Shown: positions 25,877 through 34,183, counted from the stretch's first letter. The stretch: DNA of 34,246 bases from SAR202 cluster bacterium bin87 (GCA_002238825.1 MPNC01000022.1:1-34246); one strand, 5' to 3'. Numbers and translations: made by a program. Notes: generated from the letters alone by a model not told the origin.

Positions 25877-26182
25877 GTGCCCTCCACGATGAAAAGCGCA
25901 GCCACGGGCGGGATGGCAGCCGACTTCTCCAGTCAGCCCGAGGCGATGAGGCGTTTCGTCGACGTCTTTCTCGCCGCCCATCACCAGAGGGTGCTGGCCG
26001 AGGAGGATCCGGCGACAACCTTGACGGCCGATCAGACCCGGGACCGCATCGATCGCGCGGAGGTGGTCATCTCCGAGTTTCTGTCCGCCCAGCCCGAACA
26101 GCTCCGGGATTTCGCGGTCCACCTACCGCTGTACAGGCCCTCTGAAGGAATGGCCGGTACCGGCGAGGCTGCGTTCAGGTAG
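25877..26182 (+). CDS. Small hypothetical protein
   Basis: A 101-residue frame. The GTG at 25877 follows AAAGGGA; an ATG at 25889 is the alternative. The body, SQPEAMRRFVDVFLAAHHQR, ATTLTADQTRDRIDRAEVVI, SEFLSAQPEQLRDF, is a regular, acidic, helical sequence with normal amino-acid use. The gene overlaps the oppositely oriented IstA/nuclease frame by 8 bases at the 3' end. No family recognised. Confidence 0.45.
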   Translation: MPSTMKSAATGGMAADFSSQPEAMRRFVDVFLAAHHQRVLAEEDPATTLTADQTRDRIDRAEVVISEFLSAQPEQLRDFAVHLPLYRPSEGMAGTGEAAFR

Positions 26183-27068
26183 TGAGGTCCGTGGATCTCC
26201 ATCCGCCGTCCCGGTAAAGCCAGGCGTGGCGTGGGCCATTCCCCAGGATGAGCACAACAGCGCCACAGCCGGCGTGCAGCACCCGCTGGGCCACGTCCAT
26301 GGGAAACTCGGTCACCGGCTTGACCTCGGCGTAAGCTTCATCCCCGCCCAACACCAGCCGGAAATCGGGGGTCCACCCGTTGAACTGTGCCGGCTCGTAT
26401 TCCCACGCAATTCCGCGCCGGTCGAAATAGGCCGCCCAACGGGCCTCCAGCTGGCTGCGGAAGGTTGTGCCGCCGTATTCGGTGATGACGGGCGTCTGCT
26501 CGGGACCCAGGGTGACCACCTTGGCATTGTCGTAGAGGCAGCGCCTGGGCACGCCGCCCAGGTACTCGAAGGCGTTGACGTGGCACTGGATGAAGGCGGC
26601 CGTGTCCGCTCGGCGCACCAGTTCCACGTAGCAGGCTCGGGAGTAACCCATGGTCATCACAAACACCCATACGCTACGCCGCTTCCCGTCCTCGCTGCGA
26701 TACGACAGGCTCCCCCAGTCCACCTGCGCCTGCTCGCCCGGCCCCGTCTCAAACCGCATCGTCGCCTCGGGCTGACGACGCCGGCGACGCGGCCTCACGT
26801 ATTCCGACAAGATCGTGTACCTGCCGTCGTACCCCAACTCCCGCAACTCCCGGAGCAACACCACGCAGTTTTCCAGCCCCTCCCCCATCCGCCGGTCGAT
26901 ATGCTCGGCGTAAGGATCCAGTTTCGACCCTCGCCGAGATCGCGCTTTGGGATGCATCGCCTCCGGTGACTTCAGATACCGCAGTACCGTGTTCCGCGCC
27001 AGACCCAGCTCACGGGCAATCTCCCGCGCCGAATGACCGGCGCCTTTCATCTCGTAAATCTGTTTCAC
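26175..27068 (-). CDS. Truncated IstA transposase fused in frame to a PD-(D/E)XK nuclease domain
   Basis: A 297-residue frame. The GTG at 27068 follows AGAGGTGGAG; a longer frame to 27152 runs into the IS end repeats. Residues 1-194 are IS21-type IstA: helix-turn-helix (GHSAREIARELGLARNTVLR), first catalytic Asp in EQAQVDWG, second in LYDNAKVV. The third DDE residue is missing. From about 195 the frame continues as ITEYGGTTFRSQLEARWAAY, FDRRGIAWEYEPAQFNGWTP, DF, then AYAEVKP: a VRR-NUC/phage-like PD-(D/E)XK module with LEA, PD and ExK all present, apparently almost complete. Most simply, the IS21 end landed in, or was deleted into, a nuclease gene. The fused frame is intact, so a chimeric protein could be made. 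Confidence 0.75.
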   Translation of the reverse strand: MKQIYEMKGAGHSAREIARELGLARNTVLRYLKSPEAMHPKARSRRGSKLDPYAEHIDRRMGEGLENCVVLLRELRELGYDGRYTILSEYVRPRRRRRQPEATMRFETGPGEQAQVDWGSLSYRSEDGKRRSVWVFVMTMGYSRACYVELVRRADTAAFIQCHVNAFEYLGGVPRRCLYDNAKVVTLGPEQTPVITEYGGTTFRSQLEARWAAYFDRRGIAWEYEPAQFNGWTPDFRLVLGGDEAYAEVKPVTEFPMDVAQRVLHAGCGAVVLILGNGPRHAWLYRDGGWRSTDLTT

Positions 27069-27190
27069 TTCTCCACCTCTTAGCAATCTTTCCAGCACCT
27101 CCGCCAAAAGTCTGGCGATGATGCCTTCGCTATCGAGGTGGCTCAATTCCAACCCGTGATTTTTGGCTCAGTTTAAACCCGTGAATGACA
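26487..27190 (-). mobile_element. IS21-family element, left end only
   Basis: The element runs from its terminal TGT (read on the minus strand from 27190) through the istA 5' part to the fusion point near 26487. The outer end carries two imperfect 21-bp direct repeats (27139-27159 and 27164-27184), each TGGCTCA-N6/7-ACCCGTGA, 25 bases apart; such repeats are transposase binding sites in IS21 elements. No istB follows and no right end is visible, so it cannot move by itself. The end cuts off the helicase gene at 27191. Confidence 0.75.
27139..27184 (-). repeat. IS21 end-binding direct repeats
   Basis: Two 21-bp copies sharing TGGCTCA and ACCCGTGA lie at 27139-27159 and 27164-27184 with a 25-base period, just inside the element end at 27190. 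Repeats of this kind are transposase binding sites in IS21. Confidence 0.7.
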
Positions 27191-28437
27191 ACTGGAAGGC
27201 ATGGCGCGGCGCCACGATGATGAACCGCCCCGGGCCGGTCCTTCCGACACGTCCGGCACGCTGCTTGACCCGCCCCACCGAGTGGGGCAGACCCAGGTTG
27301 AAGCCCACCTGCAGGTCGGGGATGTCCATGCCCATCTCCATGGCGCTGGTGCTGGCCAGCCCACGAATGTCTCCGGCCCTGAGCGCCTCCTCGATGCGTT
27401 CCCGTCGCATCAGACCGGACCGGTAGGCCATGGCGTCCCGGGACTCCACGATGATGGCGTCCTCGGTGATGCTGCGGGCCGCCTCGATGCCGGCCGCGGC
27501 GCGCTCCGCCAGCTGCCGGTCGTCGATGAAGGCGATGTACGACCGCTCGGCGTCCTCGCTGATCACCTCCCGCACCGCCGCCTGCGCAGGTCCCGCCAGC
27601 CCTCGTCGTGAGGCTCGCGGCCGACGACGTGCTGCACGGTGAGCTCGGCGTGGGGACTGCCGTTGTACCGGTCGTCCACCACCTGGAACGGCAGTCCGGT
27701 GAGGGTTTCGAGGTGCTGGGCCGGATTGTGGATCGTGGCGCTGGCGGCGATGACCCGCAGCGGCTCGAACTGGGACATCAGCTCTTTGCGCTTCTGCTGC
27801 AGGCGGTGCAGCAGGTAGAGGCAGTGGGTGCCCAGCGCCCCGTCGTAAGTGTGGGCCTCGTCCAGGACGAGGAAAGCCAGGTTGGAGATGAACCGGCGCA
27901 CGTTGTACTGGGTGTTCTGGACTTCTCTCAGGTCGTGGCGCAGCGGCCGTTTGCCGTAGAGTGGTTCCGAGTAGGCCATCAGCCACTGCTGGATCACGTC
28001 GGGGGTCATCAGGGCCAGGCGGGTGCGCTGCAGGACCTGCCTACGCTCGGTGAGGTCGCGGAGTCGCCGTCGATGCGGTTGATGCTGGCTGGATCCAGGC
28101 CGGCGACCTCGGCCATGTTCTGCCAGCGGATCACCTGGTCCCGGGCCAAGGCCTTGATGGGATAGATGGCGATGGCCGTGGCGTTGGGATTGGTGGCCAG
28201 ATGGTCCAGGGTGGGGGCCTGGAACACCAGGGACTTGCCGCTGGCGGTGCCGGTGCTGATCACCAGGTTGTGGCCCTGGCCCACCAGTTCCAGCCCCATG
28301 GCCTGGTGCAGGTAGAGTTGGCCGTCGCCCGTTTGTGCCTTCACCGCCGGCCATGCCGGACTGGCGATCAGCCAGGCGGGCGCGTCGCCGTGGCGGGCCT
28401 CCTGTCCGGTGATGGTGATCTCGTCGTGGATGTCCAT
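27191..28437 (-). pseudogene. DEAD/DEAH-box helicase of the DUF1998/MrfA type, frameshifted and truncated
   Basis: From the ATG at 28437 the first frame gives LYLHQAMGLELVGQGHN, Walker A STGTASGKSLVF and YPIKALARDQV. After a one-base loss near 28060 the next frame gives ALMTPDVIQQWLM, VRRFISNLAFLVLDEAHTYD (DEAH), and ASATIHNPAQHLETLTGLPF. After another near 27590 the third frame gives EDAERSYIAFIDDRQLAE, YRSGLMRRERIEEALRAGDI, STSAMEMGMDIPDLQVGFNL and QRAGRVGRTGPG. The order and wording fit MrfA/YprA-like helicases, some of which serve DNA repair or DISARM-type defence. The C-terminus is cut by the IS21 end at 27190. Two clean single-base losses could also be sequence errors, but the truncation is real. 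Confidence 0.8.
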
Positions 28438-28452
28438 GATTGCAGAGCCGGG

Positions 28453-28752
28453 TCAGACGCCGTGCGTATCGTTGATGCGGTCGCAGCACGCCGGCCCGCA
28501 GGCCCTGAGATCACCAGCTCGGGTGTCGAAGGCGTGGCCGGCCGGGATCCGCTCGCCGCACCAGGCGCAGATCCGCCTGAGCAGGGCGGCGCGCAGTTGG
28601 TCAGGAAATGACGCTGGGTCCAACGCGGGCCGGTGATTGCGACAGTACCAGTCGGCCAGGTCGTCGGCGATGGCCGGAATGGACTGCTCCAGTATGTCGG
28701 TCGTCAGGCCGTCCTGCCACTGGGCGAAACGGCGCGCCTGGTCATCGGTCAT
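28453..28752 (-). CDS. Small Cys-rich protein upstream of the helicase
   Basis: A 99-residue protein ending 15 bases before the helicase start, so in the same operon. The helical N-terminal half (DDQARRFAQWQDGLTTDILE) is followed by ICAWCGERIPAGHAFDTRAG, LRACGPACCDRI, a zinc-finger-like CxxC ... CxxxCC pattern. Probably a nucleic-acid-binding partner; unrecognised family. Confidence 0.6.
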   Translation of the reverse strand: MTDDQARRFAQWQDGLTTDILEQSIPAIADDLADWYCRNHRPALDPASFPDQLRAALLRRICAWCGERIPAGHAFDTRAGDLRACGPACCDRINDTHGV

Positions 28753-28887
28753 CGCGGCCTCCGTGTTATCTTCTTGAGCGCGGCCCCGCAGGCGGCGAAT
28801 ACACGCCTGAACAACACCTCAATCGGCAGCGGGGGCGCCGGAACATTTGCGCCGCCCAACGGCCCAATGTGTGAACCGGGGCTGCCA

Positions 28888-29265
28888 TCAATGATCAGCG
28901 CCGGGTGGCTTCCGCACCACGTCATCCGGGTGGTTCTCCGCATACCTCTCGAGGTTCTCCATCCCCTGCACCAGCTTGCGCGACGGCCGAATGGATGGGG
29001 TCCAGTCGATGAAGTACTCCGCCGTGAACTCCCGCGGTCCGGCTAGGGTAGCGCCCCGGACCACCCAATCGGGCGGGGGCTGGCAGAAGGCCCCGTCCAC
29101 GCACTGCACCACCTGGCCGGCCATGGAGCGTTCCCGTCGAAACAGTTCCAGGGCGTAGTTGGCCTTGCGTCGCGTGTCGTACTGCTCCTCAGCGCGCTCC
29201 ATCGACCGGATCGCGCCGTCCGGATCCCGTTTGTAGTGCCAGATGTGGAAGTGAACGTTGACCAT
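28888..29265 (-). CDS. Hypothetical protein
   Basis: A 125-residue protein when started at the ATG at 29265 (weak GGGG site); the frame is open to 29529, but that extension has no protein-like features. It begins MVNVHFHIWHYKRDPDGAIR, then RRKANYALELFRRERSM, AGQVVQCVDGAFC and FTAEYFIDW. Strand-like and helical segments alternate, suggesting a small globular domain. It is the first gene of the minus-strand run leading into the helicase remnant. Family not recognised. Confidence 0.45.
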   Translation of the reverse strand: MVNVHFHIWHYKRDPDGAIRSMERAEEQYDTRRKANYALELFRRERSMAGQVVQCVDGAFCQPPPDWVVRGATLAGPREFTAEYFIDWTPSIRPSRKLVQGMENLERYAENHPDDVVRKPPGADH

Positions 29266-30063
29266 CACAGTCCCCAGCTGCGGGTGCGGACAATTGTACG
29301 TAGCTGCGAGTATACATGGAGTTCGGGAATGGACGGAACGGTCAGCCACGGCTTCATTATCGCCCGCGACCGTGGGCTGTCCCGTCGTCAGTTCATGACC
29401 TATGGCCCCAGGCAACGTCTCTGCGCCGATGCAGCGTTGGACCTGTCTGTCGATTTGCAGGGACATTAGTCCACTCTGGGAGCGTGGCGGTTTGACCAAT
29501 ATCAGGTTGTGGTTGGGTTGGTCAATCACCTCCGTGGGCAGTCAGCAGGGTATGGTGTGGCAATGGCCGCTCCCAATAGCTGGCGCCTTCGATGACGATC
29601 TGGTTGCTGGCGTTGGCCAGCGGGGCCCAGGACCTGCTGGAGCCGTGGGCCGACCGGATCTCCCAGTGACTCACTGGTGACCGGCTGCTGATGACCGGGA
29701 CCCACGAATTGCTGCTGGCCAGTGGATGTCCGGTATTTTATCCATCACTGCGTCGCTTCATAGTGAAGCGGTACTGGCGCGAGGGCAGCAGGACCATGGT
29801 GCGGATGGCGGACACGCCGCCCGGCGAGGTGGCCGAGGCTGGTTTCGGCCAGCCGGGGATGATCAGCGAAAACCATCCGGTACGCACCCCGCCTTACCGG
29901 AAGTTCGCAGTCGCCGGGGAGGCGGTCTGCTCACTGGTTCCGCAACGTGGACCCCTCTATCATTGCAGTTGATCAACGAGCAAATCGCCATACCGCCGCG
30001 ACCAAAACCCGTTTCCTGCCGACACGGTGATCCGCAATCCTCGGCAACCCATCTGGGGAGAAC
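29266..30063. other. Gene-free stretch of 0.8 kb
   Basis: No convincing gene on either strand. A perfect 6-bp hairpin, GCTTCA-TAG-TGAAGC, lies at 29755-29769. The end (30051-30060) holds the GGGGAG ribosome site of the next gene. Divergent promoters are expected here. Confidence 0.4.
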
Positions 30064-30066
30064 ATG

Positions 30067-31140
30067 ATGCCCGACCCAAGCGAAAAGCAAAATGACCCGT
30101 TCCGCCCAATACAACGCCCGCTGGTCAACTCGTCCAACGCGCAAGCCAACCGGTTGACGTTTCTGGACGCTCTAGGTAAAGCCTCAGAGACCTGCCGCGC
30201 CGTCGCAGGATGGGCAGCCCCGCCCCAGGAATCCCGGGAATGGTCCAGCTTCGAGCGCAACCAATTCATCGAACAACTCTCCAAAGTCCTGACGAACCGC
30301 TTGAGCACCATGCGTCAGATGCTCGACGGTGCCCTGGAATGGCGGAAAAGGGGTTCTGACGGCGCCGAATATGCCAGTATCGCCACGGGGCTGGTCAATT
30401 GGGAGTACTTCCAATGGATTGCTGATTTTCAAAAGGTCCCGCCCCAGTCGGTGGGCCAAACCTGCCCGGGCTGTGGGCTCCTCAAACCGGAGGGCAGACA
30501 GCCCCAATGCCGTTCCTGCGACGAGATCGAAAGCGCGTCAAAATGGACCGCCTGCCTGCTGGGGAAGCCCCTTGAGTTGTCGGATTTCCAGCCCGGGGAC
30601 GGCCAGCCTAGGGATGCGTACGCCAGCGACTGCGCGGTGAGGGCCCTGAACGAAGCCATCGGCGGCGATGGCAACGTCTACGGCGAGATCTGGGATGCAA
30701 TCACCCAGAGCATCAGGGACGTTGGCTACGCGGTCGACGCCGATCAGGGCGCCAACTGGCTGGCTGTCCATCTGATCTACGAGAGTTATGGGTTGCGGCT
30801 TATCTACGACGACGACAAGATCAGCGATCATTTCCATCGCCGCCTGATTGACCTGAGAGAAGTCCCCGGGGTCTTGAGGCCGCTTTTTGAGGAACACAAC
30901 CAGCCGTTGATCTACACGGTGGGCACCGATGTCCATTACGTCACGGTATCCAACGGCAGGGTCCATGACCCTTGGGATAGTGCACGAATGGGTGATAGTG
31001 ACCAGCTGGGCCGGGCTGGCCGGGTCAAGTTCCTCTGGATCAAATCCGACGATGACGAACTCACCGAAATGGCTCACTCCAGGTTCAACACTTACGCGAC
31101 AGTACGCGGCTACGATAGGGCCGGGCTGCCCTGGCGGTAA
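30067..31140 (+). CDS. Zinc-ribbon protein with papain-like cysteine-protease domain
   Basis: A 357-residue protein. Two adjacent ATGs (30064, 30067) follow GGGGAG; the second has the better spacing. The N-terminal 120 residues are helical. A zinc ribbon follows: C133PGCG ... C148RSC151. The C-terminal domain has ASDCAVRALNEAIGG (Cys189), GTDVHYVTVSNGRVHDPWDS (His290, Asp301/304): the Cys-His-Asp order of papain-like or C39-like peptidases, with DCAVRAL resembling phage-encoded members. It could cleave a peptide or isopeptide bond. No signal peptide is present, so it acts in the cytoplasm. It stands alone, with an IstB scrap right behind it. Activity is inferred. Confidence 0.55.
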   Translation: MPDPSEKQNDPFRPIQRPLVNSSNAQANRLTFLDALGKASETCRAVAGWAAPPQESREWSSFERNQFIEQLSKVLTNRLSTMRQMLDGALEWRKRGSDGAEYASIATGLVNWEYFQWIADFQKVPPQSVGQTCPGCGLLKPEGRQPQCRSCDEIESASKWTACLLGKPLELSDFQPGDGQPRDAYASDCAVRALNEAIGGDGNVYGEIWDAITQSIRDVGYAVDADQGANWLAVHLIYESYGLRLIYDDDKISDHFHRRLIDLREVPGVLRPLFEEHNQPLIYTVGTDVHYVTVSNGRVHDPWDSARMGDSDQLGRAGRVKFLWIKSDDDELTEMAHSRFNTYATVRGYDRAGLPWR

Positions 31141-31142
31141 CC

Positions 31143-31393
31143 GTGGATTGCTCGAAGGAGTTTCCGGACCAGCACGAGCACGTCCTGCCGGTAGGAGCGG
31201 TTGGCATCGTCAAGAGATAGCCCAGACCCTGGGCTACTCGGCCGTCCACGCCGGCCATACTGTACGGTTCAGCCACGCCGCCGACTTCTTCAAGGTCATG
31301 GCTCAAGCCAGGACGGAAAGACGATTCGTAACCGCGCTGCCCAACGTAATGGATGTTGCGCGAACCAAAAAGGCACAGACAGGCTCAAAGTGA
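31143..31393 (+). pseudogene. IstB fragment
   Basis: Immediately after the previous stop codon one frame reads EFPDQHEHVLPVGAVGIVKR, the region before and across a P-loop. A shifted frame continues EIAQTLGYSAVHAGHTVRFS, HAADFFKVMAQAR, typical of IS21 IstB. The Walker A is damaged and nothing after it remains. It differs from the ATPase remnant at 17674-18432, so a separate element was here. Confidence 0.7.
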
Positions 31394-31581
31394 GCCCACC
31401 AGGCGTTGGTTTACAGCGGTTCTTGTCCTGGACATTTCCTCTCTCGGAATTGTCGCTTTCCTCGGGGATTCTGCGCGAGGCGGTTTGGCCAACTGCCCAC
31501 AGTCGCAAGGAACTAATCGAGCACGTTGCACCGGCCCAAACTCATTGCTCCGCAATACCTGAACGGCTCGCGAAGTTCGGA

Positions 31582-31899
31582 CTACACTGGCCCATACCAG
31601 TTGGGACCTGGGTTCGGACCGTATTCCGCTACTTCCTCGGGCGAAGCGTCGGTGGTGATTTCTACGGGCTCTTGACCTGACACCACGACCGAAACGCGCG
31701 AATAAACCAAATAATCGCCTACACCCGGCTTATGCAGCCTCTTCAGCGTTTGCGAGTCTTCAACCAACACACGGTCAGCATAAGCGATCTGAAGGGTTCC
31801 GCTCATCATCGGCGGTGGAACGTTGACGCTTCCCCGTAATTCAATATCGTTGGGAGCCTTCCATACGGGTTCCTCGGGATTGTTGGGTTGATCTTTCAT
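31582..31899 (-). CDS. Small hypothetical protein
   Basis: A 105-residue protein; a strong AGGAGGTCC precedes the ATG at 31899. It has a Pro/Asn-rich acidic start, a middle part (YADRVLVEDSQTLKRLHKPG, VGDYLVYSRVSVVVSGQE) that looks beta-stranded, and a Tyr/Pro/Asn-rich end (YGPNPGPNWYGPV). No family recognised. The strong ribosome site supports expression. Confidence 0.55.
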   Translation of the reverse strand: MKDQPNNPEEPVWKAPNDIELRGSVNVPPPMMSGTLQIAYADRVLVEDSQTLKRLHKPGVGDYLVYSRVSVVVSGQEPVEITTDASPEEVAEYGPNPGPNWYGPV

Positions 31900-32050
31900 C
31901 GTGGACCTCCTAACTGGCAGGTTGGGGGCGGATCAGCCTATATGAGGTCGGCAAAGCCTTGAACGAAACGAACAATATTGTCACACTCGGGCCCTTTGGT
32001 GCGAAGGAAGAACACTCTGCCGTGTTCCTCGGTTATGCTTCTCAACACAT

Positions 32051-32440
32051 TCACGCCGGAGGCAACGGCCGGACGTGCTCTGACAGCCAGGCCGCCAGTT
32101 CTGCGAAACGGAAGGAGTTGGTGTCAAACAGCTTCATGAAGAAGGCGTAAGCTGCGAGGTTGTCACAATCGATGAAGCGCCCATTGTCGCGAAGAAAAGC
32201 GTCGGTAACGAAAAAAGCGACGCGTTTGTTGCCGTCCACGAAAGGATGATTCATCGCCAAGCTTTCCATCATCGCGGCGGCTTCTTCGATGATCCCGTCG
32301 TAATAGCCCATTTGAGGACGCAGGACGGCCGATTCCAAAGCCCCCCTGTCACGCAGACCGCCAGAACCACCCAACTCATCGATAAGTACGTCATGAAGCG
32401 CTATCACTTCCTCGGGAGACGGAAAGACGTCGGCCGTCAT
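32051..32440 (-). CDS. doc: Doc/Fic-type toxin (death-on-curing family)
   Basis: A 129-residue protein starting in an ATGA overlap with the antitoxin gene. The signature NHPFVDGNKRVAFFVTDAFL contains the Fic motif HPFxDGNKR; the N-terminal part (VIALHDVLIDELGGSGGLRD, GALESAVLRPQ) is typical of Doc. Doc phosphorylates elongation factor Tu and stops translation; other members AMPylate. Length is as expected. The key His, Asp, Asn and Arg residues are all present. Confidence 0.92.
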   Translation of the reverse strand: MTADVFPSPEEVIALHDVLIDELGGSGGLRDRGALESAVLRPQMGYYDGIIEEAAAMMESLAMNHPFVDGNKRVAFFVTDAFLRDNGRFIDCDNLAAYAFFMKLFDTNSFRFAELAAWLSEHVRPLPPA

Positions 32441-32664
32441 TGCGCAAGGAGTTCTCCGAGGCGACGATTACGTTCGAGGCTGGCGCGAAAATGGGCCATG
32501 AATTGGGGGCGCACATTCCCGGATTTCTTTGTCTCGATATAATCGATCATGGCCTCCTCTAGCACTGCTTGAAGCTGTCGTCCCTCCCTGCGCGCAATTT
32601 CACGCATTTCGGACAACACCTCAGGACTTGCCTGGCTGGAGAATTTCTCGCGTTGGGCGACCAT
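32437..32664 (-). CDS. Antitoxin of the Doc pair, ribbon-helix-helix-like
   Basis: A 75-residue protein; GGGAGG precedes the ATG at 32664. It reads KFSSQASPEVLSEMREIARR, EGRQLQAVLEEAMIDYIE, a strand-helix-helix pattern like a ribbon-helix-helix DNA-binding domain, followed by a tail that would bind the toxin. This differs from the classical Phd partner. Its stop overlaps the toxin start by four bases. An IS5-type element ends only 30 bases upstream, inside the promoter region. Confidence 0.8.
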   Translation of the reverse strand: MVAQREKFSSQASPEVLSEMREIARREGRQLQAVLEEAMIDYIETKKSGNVRPQFMAHFRASLERNRRLGELLAQ

Positions 32665-32694
32665 TGTCGCAAACCTCCCTGGGAGAGTACATTA

Positions 32695-32710
32695 AGAACC
32701 CCTAACAAAA
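32695..32710 (+). repeat. IS5 element left terminal inverted repeat
   Basis: AGAACCCCTAACAAAA, a perfect complement of the right end at 33611-33626; preceded by TA. Confidence 0.9.
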
Positions 32711-32808
32711 TGGGTTGCTAATCCATAATCAGGCGGCTAATCTCGTGGCAAGTCCGTTCCGTTGTGGTGCGTTGGCGCCATATCTACGGAAAGGGGAGGC
32801 CGTACCCG

Positions 32809-33619
32809 ATGGCGAAACCTTTGGTAAGCGACGAACTGTGGGAGATCGTACAACCGCTGCTGCCCAGCCCCAAACCGCGGCGGTTCCGCAATCCGGGACG
32901 CAAGCCCCTGGACGACCGCAAAGCCCTGACCGGCATTCTGTTCGTATTGAAGAGCGGCATTCCTTGGGAAATGCTGCCCCAGGAGATGGGATGCGGCTCG
33001 GGGATGACCTGCTGGCGCCGGCTGCGGGATTGGCAGCAAGCGGGAGTGTGGGCAAAGCTCCATGAAACGCTGTTGTCCCGATTGCACGGCGCGGACTGCC
33101 TGGACTGGTCGCGGGCTTGCGTGGACAGCGCGTCGGTGCGAGCCGTGGGCGGTGGGGAAAAAGACGGGTCCCAATCCTACGGACCGAGGCAAGCCGGGGA
33201 GCAAGCATCACGTGCTCACCGAGGCCCAGGGAACGCCGCTGTCGGCCATCCTGACCGGCGCCAATCGCCACGACGTAACCCAGTTGCTGCCCCTGGTGGA
33301 TGCCGTGCCGCCGGTGCGGGGTCAACGGGGCCGTCCCCGCCGCCGGCCCAAGCGGCTGTACGCCGACCGGGCCTATGACTCGCGACAGCATCGCCAGGAA
33401 CTGCGGGCGCGCCACATTGCGCCGGCGTTGGCTCGGCGGGGCACAGCACATGGCAGCGGGCTCGGAGTGTACCGCTGGGTGGTGGAGCGGACCCTGGGGT
33501 GGCTGCACCAGTTCCGCCGCCTGCGGGTGCGCTACGAGCGCCGCGCTGACATCCATGAAGCTTTCCTGTCCCTGGGCTGTTCAATTATCTGCTTCCGACG
33601 ACTATCATCTTTTTGTTAG
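32809..33619 (+). CDS. IS5-family DDE transposase in two overlapping frames
   Basis: The start is the ATG at 32809 after AAGGGGAGG. The first frame gives the N-terminal domain (LVSDELWEIVQPLLP, RKALTGILFVLKSGIPWEML) and the first catalytic Asp in CVDSASVRA; it runs on to 33378 without homology. The rest is in another frame: TGPNPTDRGKPGSKHHVL, second Asp in RLYADRAYDS, and Glu in YRWVVERTLGWLHQF. The switch falls at GGTGGGGAAAAAGACGGG (33151-33168); a +1 (or -2) shift on the GGGG-AAAAA run joins the halves correctly. Such shifts are programmed in IS427 relatives, usually -1, so a disabling one-base insertion is the other reading. Confidence 0.85.
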
Positions 33620-33626
33620 GGGTTCT
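33611..33626 (-). repeat. IS5 element right terminal inverted repeat
   Basis: TTTTGTTAGGGGTTCT on the plus strand, perfect complement of the left end at 32695-32710; followed by TA. Confidence 0.9.
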
Positions 33627-33739
33627 TAGGCTAAGGCATCGCGGATTGCCGTGTCAATATTCATCTTGACAAAAGATGATCACCGCACCAGTTCCAGGTT
33701 CAACTCTTCGATGATACGCTGCAATTCGGATCGATTCCG

Positions 33740-34007
33740 CTAAGGGGCAGAATCGTACGCTAACCCTGCCAAGTCCGCTATCTGCGCTTTGCCCACCGGT
33801 GTTCGCCGGTGAGCAGGATGTGGGCCCACCCAAGGGGTGAATCGAAAGGCGTAAAGCTGAAGCGCGAACCCCAGCCGGTCATGCCCTCGCTCGGATATCC
33901 TCGATGTCGACGAACAGCGTGTAATGGCGCAGCAGGGTGGCTTCGTCCGTGGGCAGGTCGAGCAGGGCCTCGCGCTGGCGCGCGCTCCAGATGTTTCGTC
34001 TCGGCGT
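33740..34007 (-). pseudogene. tnpA: Tn3-type transposase (TnpA) N-terminal remnant
   Basis: The frame from about 34007 reads TPRRNIWSARQREALLDLPT, DEATLLRHYTLFVDIEDIR, the usual start of Tn3 TnpA (DUF4158 region). After a shift near 33890 it continues GHDRLGFALQLYAFRF, then an unrelated tail to the TAG at 33740-33742. The rest of the roughly 1000-residue protein is absent. GGGGCAGAATCGTACGCTAA at 33744-33763 resembles the inner part of a Tn3 terminal repeat, suggesting an internal deletion; that match is from memory. Confidence 0.7.
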
Positions 34008-34183
34008 GTTCCAACTCTCCGTTAGCCGTTTATACCGGCAGGCGCGGCGCTGTCCGCAAGGGGACCGTCCAGCGTACGGCCCAGCCCGCCGCCACAACCC
34101 CCGCCAGACCGGCACCAGGAGCGTCTCATATGAATGGTACGGAGACAATTGCGCGGGCGGGACCCTATTCGTACACTTCCCCC

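Larger units (their letters stand above)
32695..33626 (+). mobile_element. Complete IS5-family element (932 bp, IS427-like)
   Basis: The element is bounded by perfect 16-bp inverted repeats, AGAACCCCTAACAAAA at 32695-32710 and its complement at 33611-33626. TA flanks both sides (32693-32694, 33627-33628), a likely 2-bp target duplication. Size, ends and a transposase split by a frameshift fit the IS427 group of IS5. It looks recent because both ends and the duplication are intact. Confidence 0.9.
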
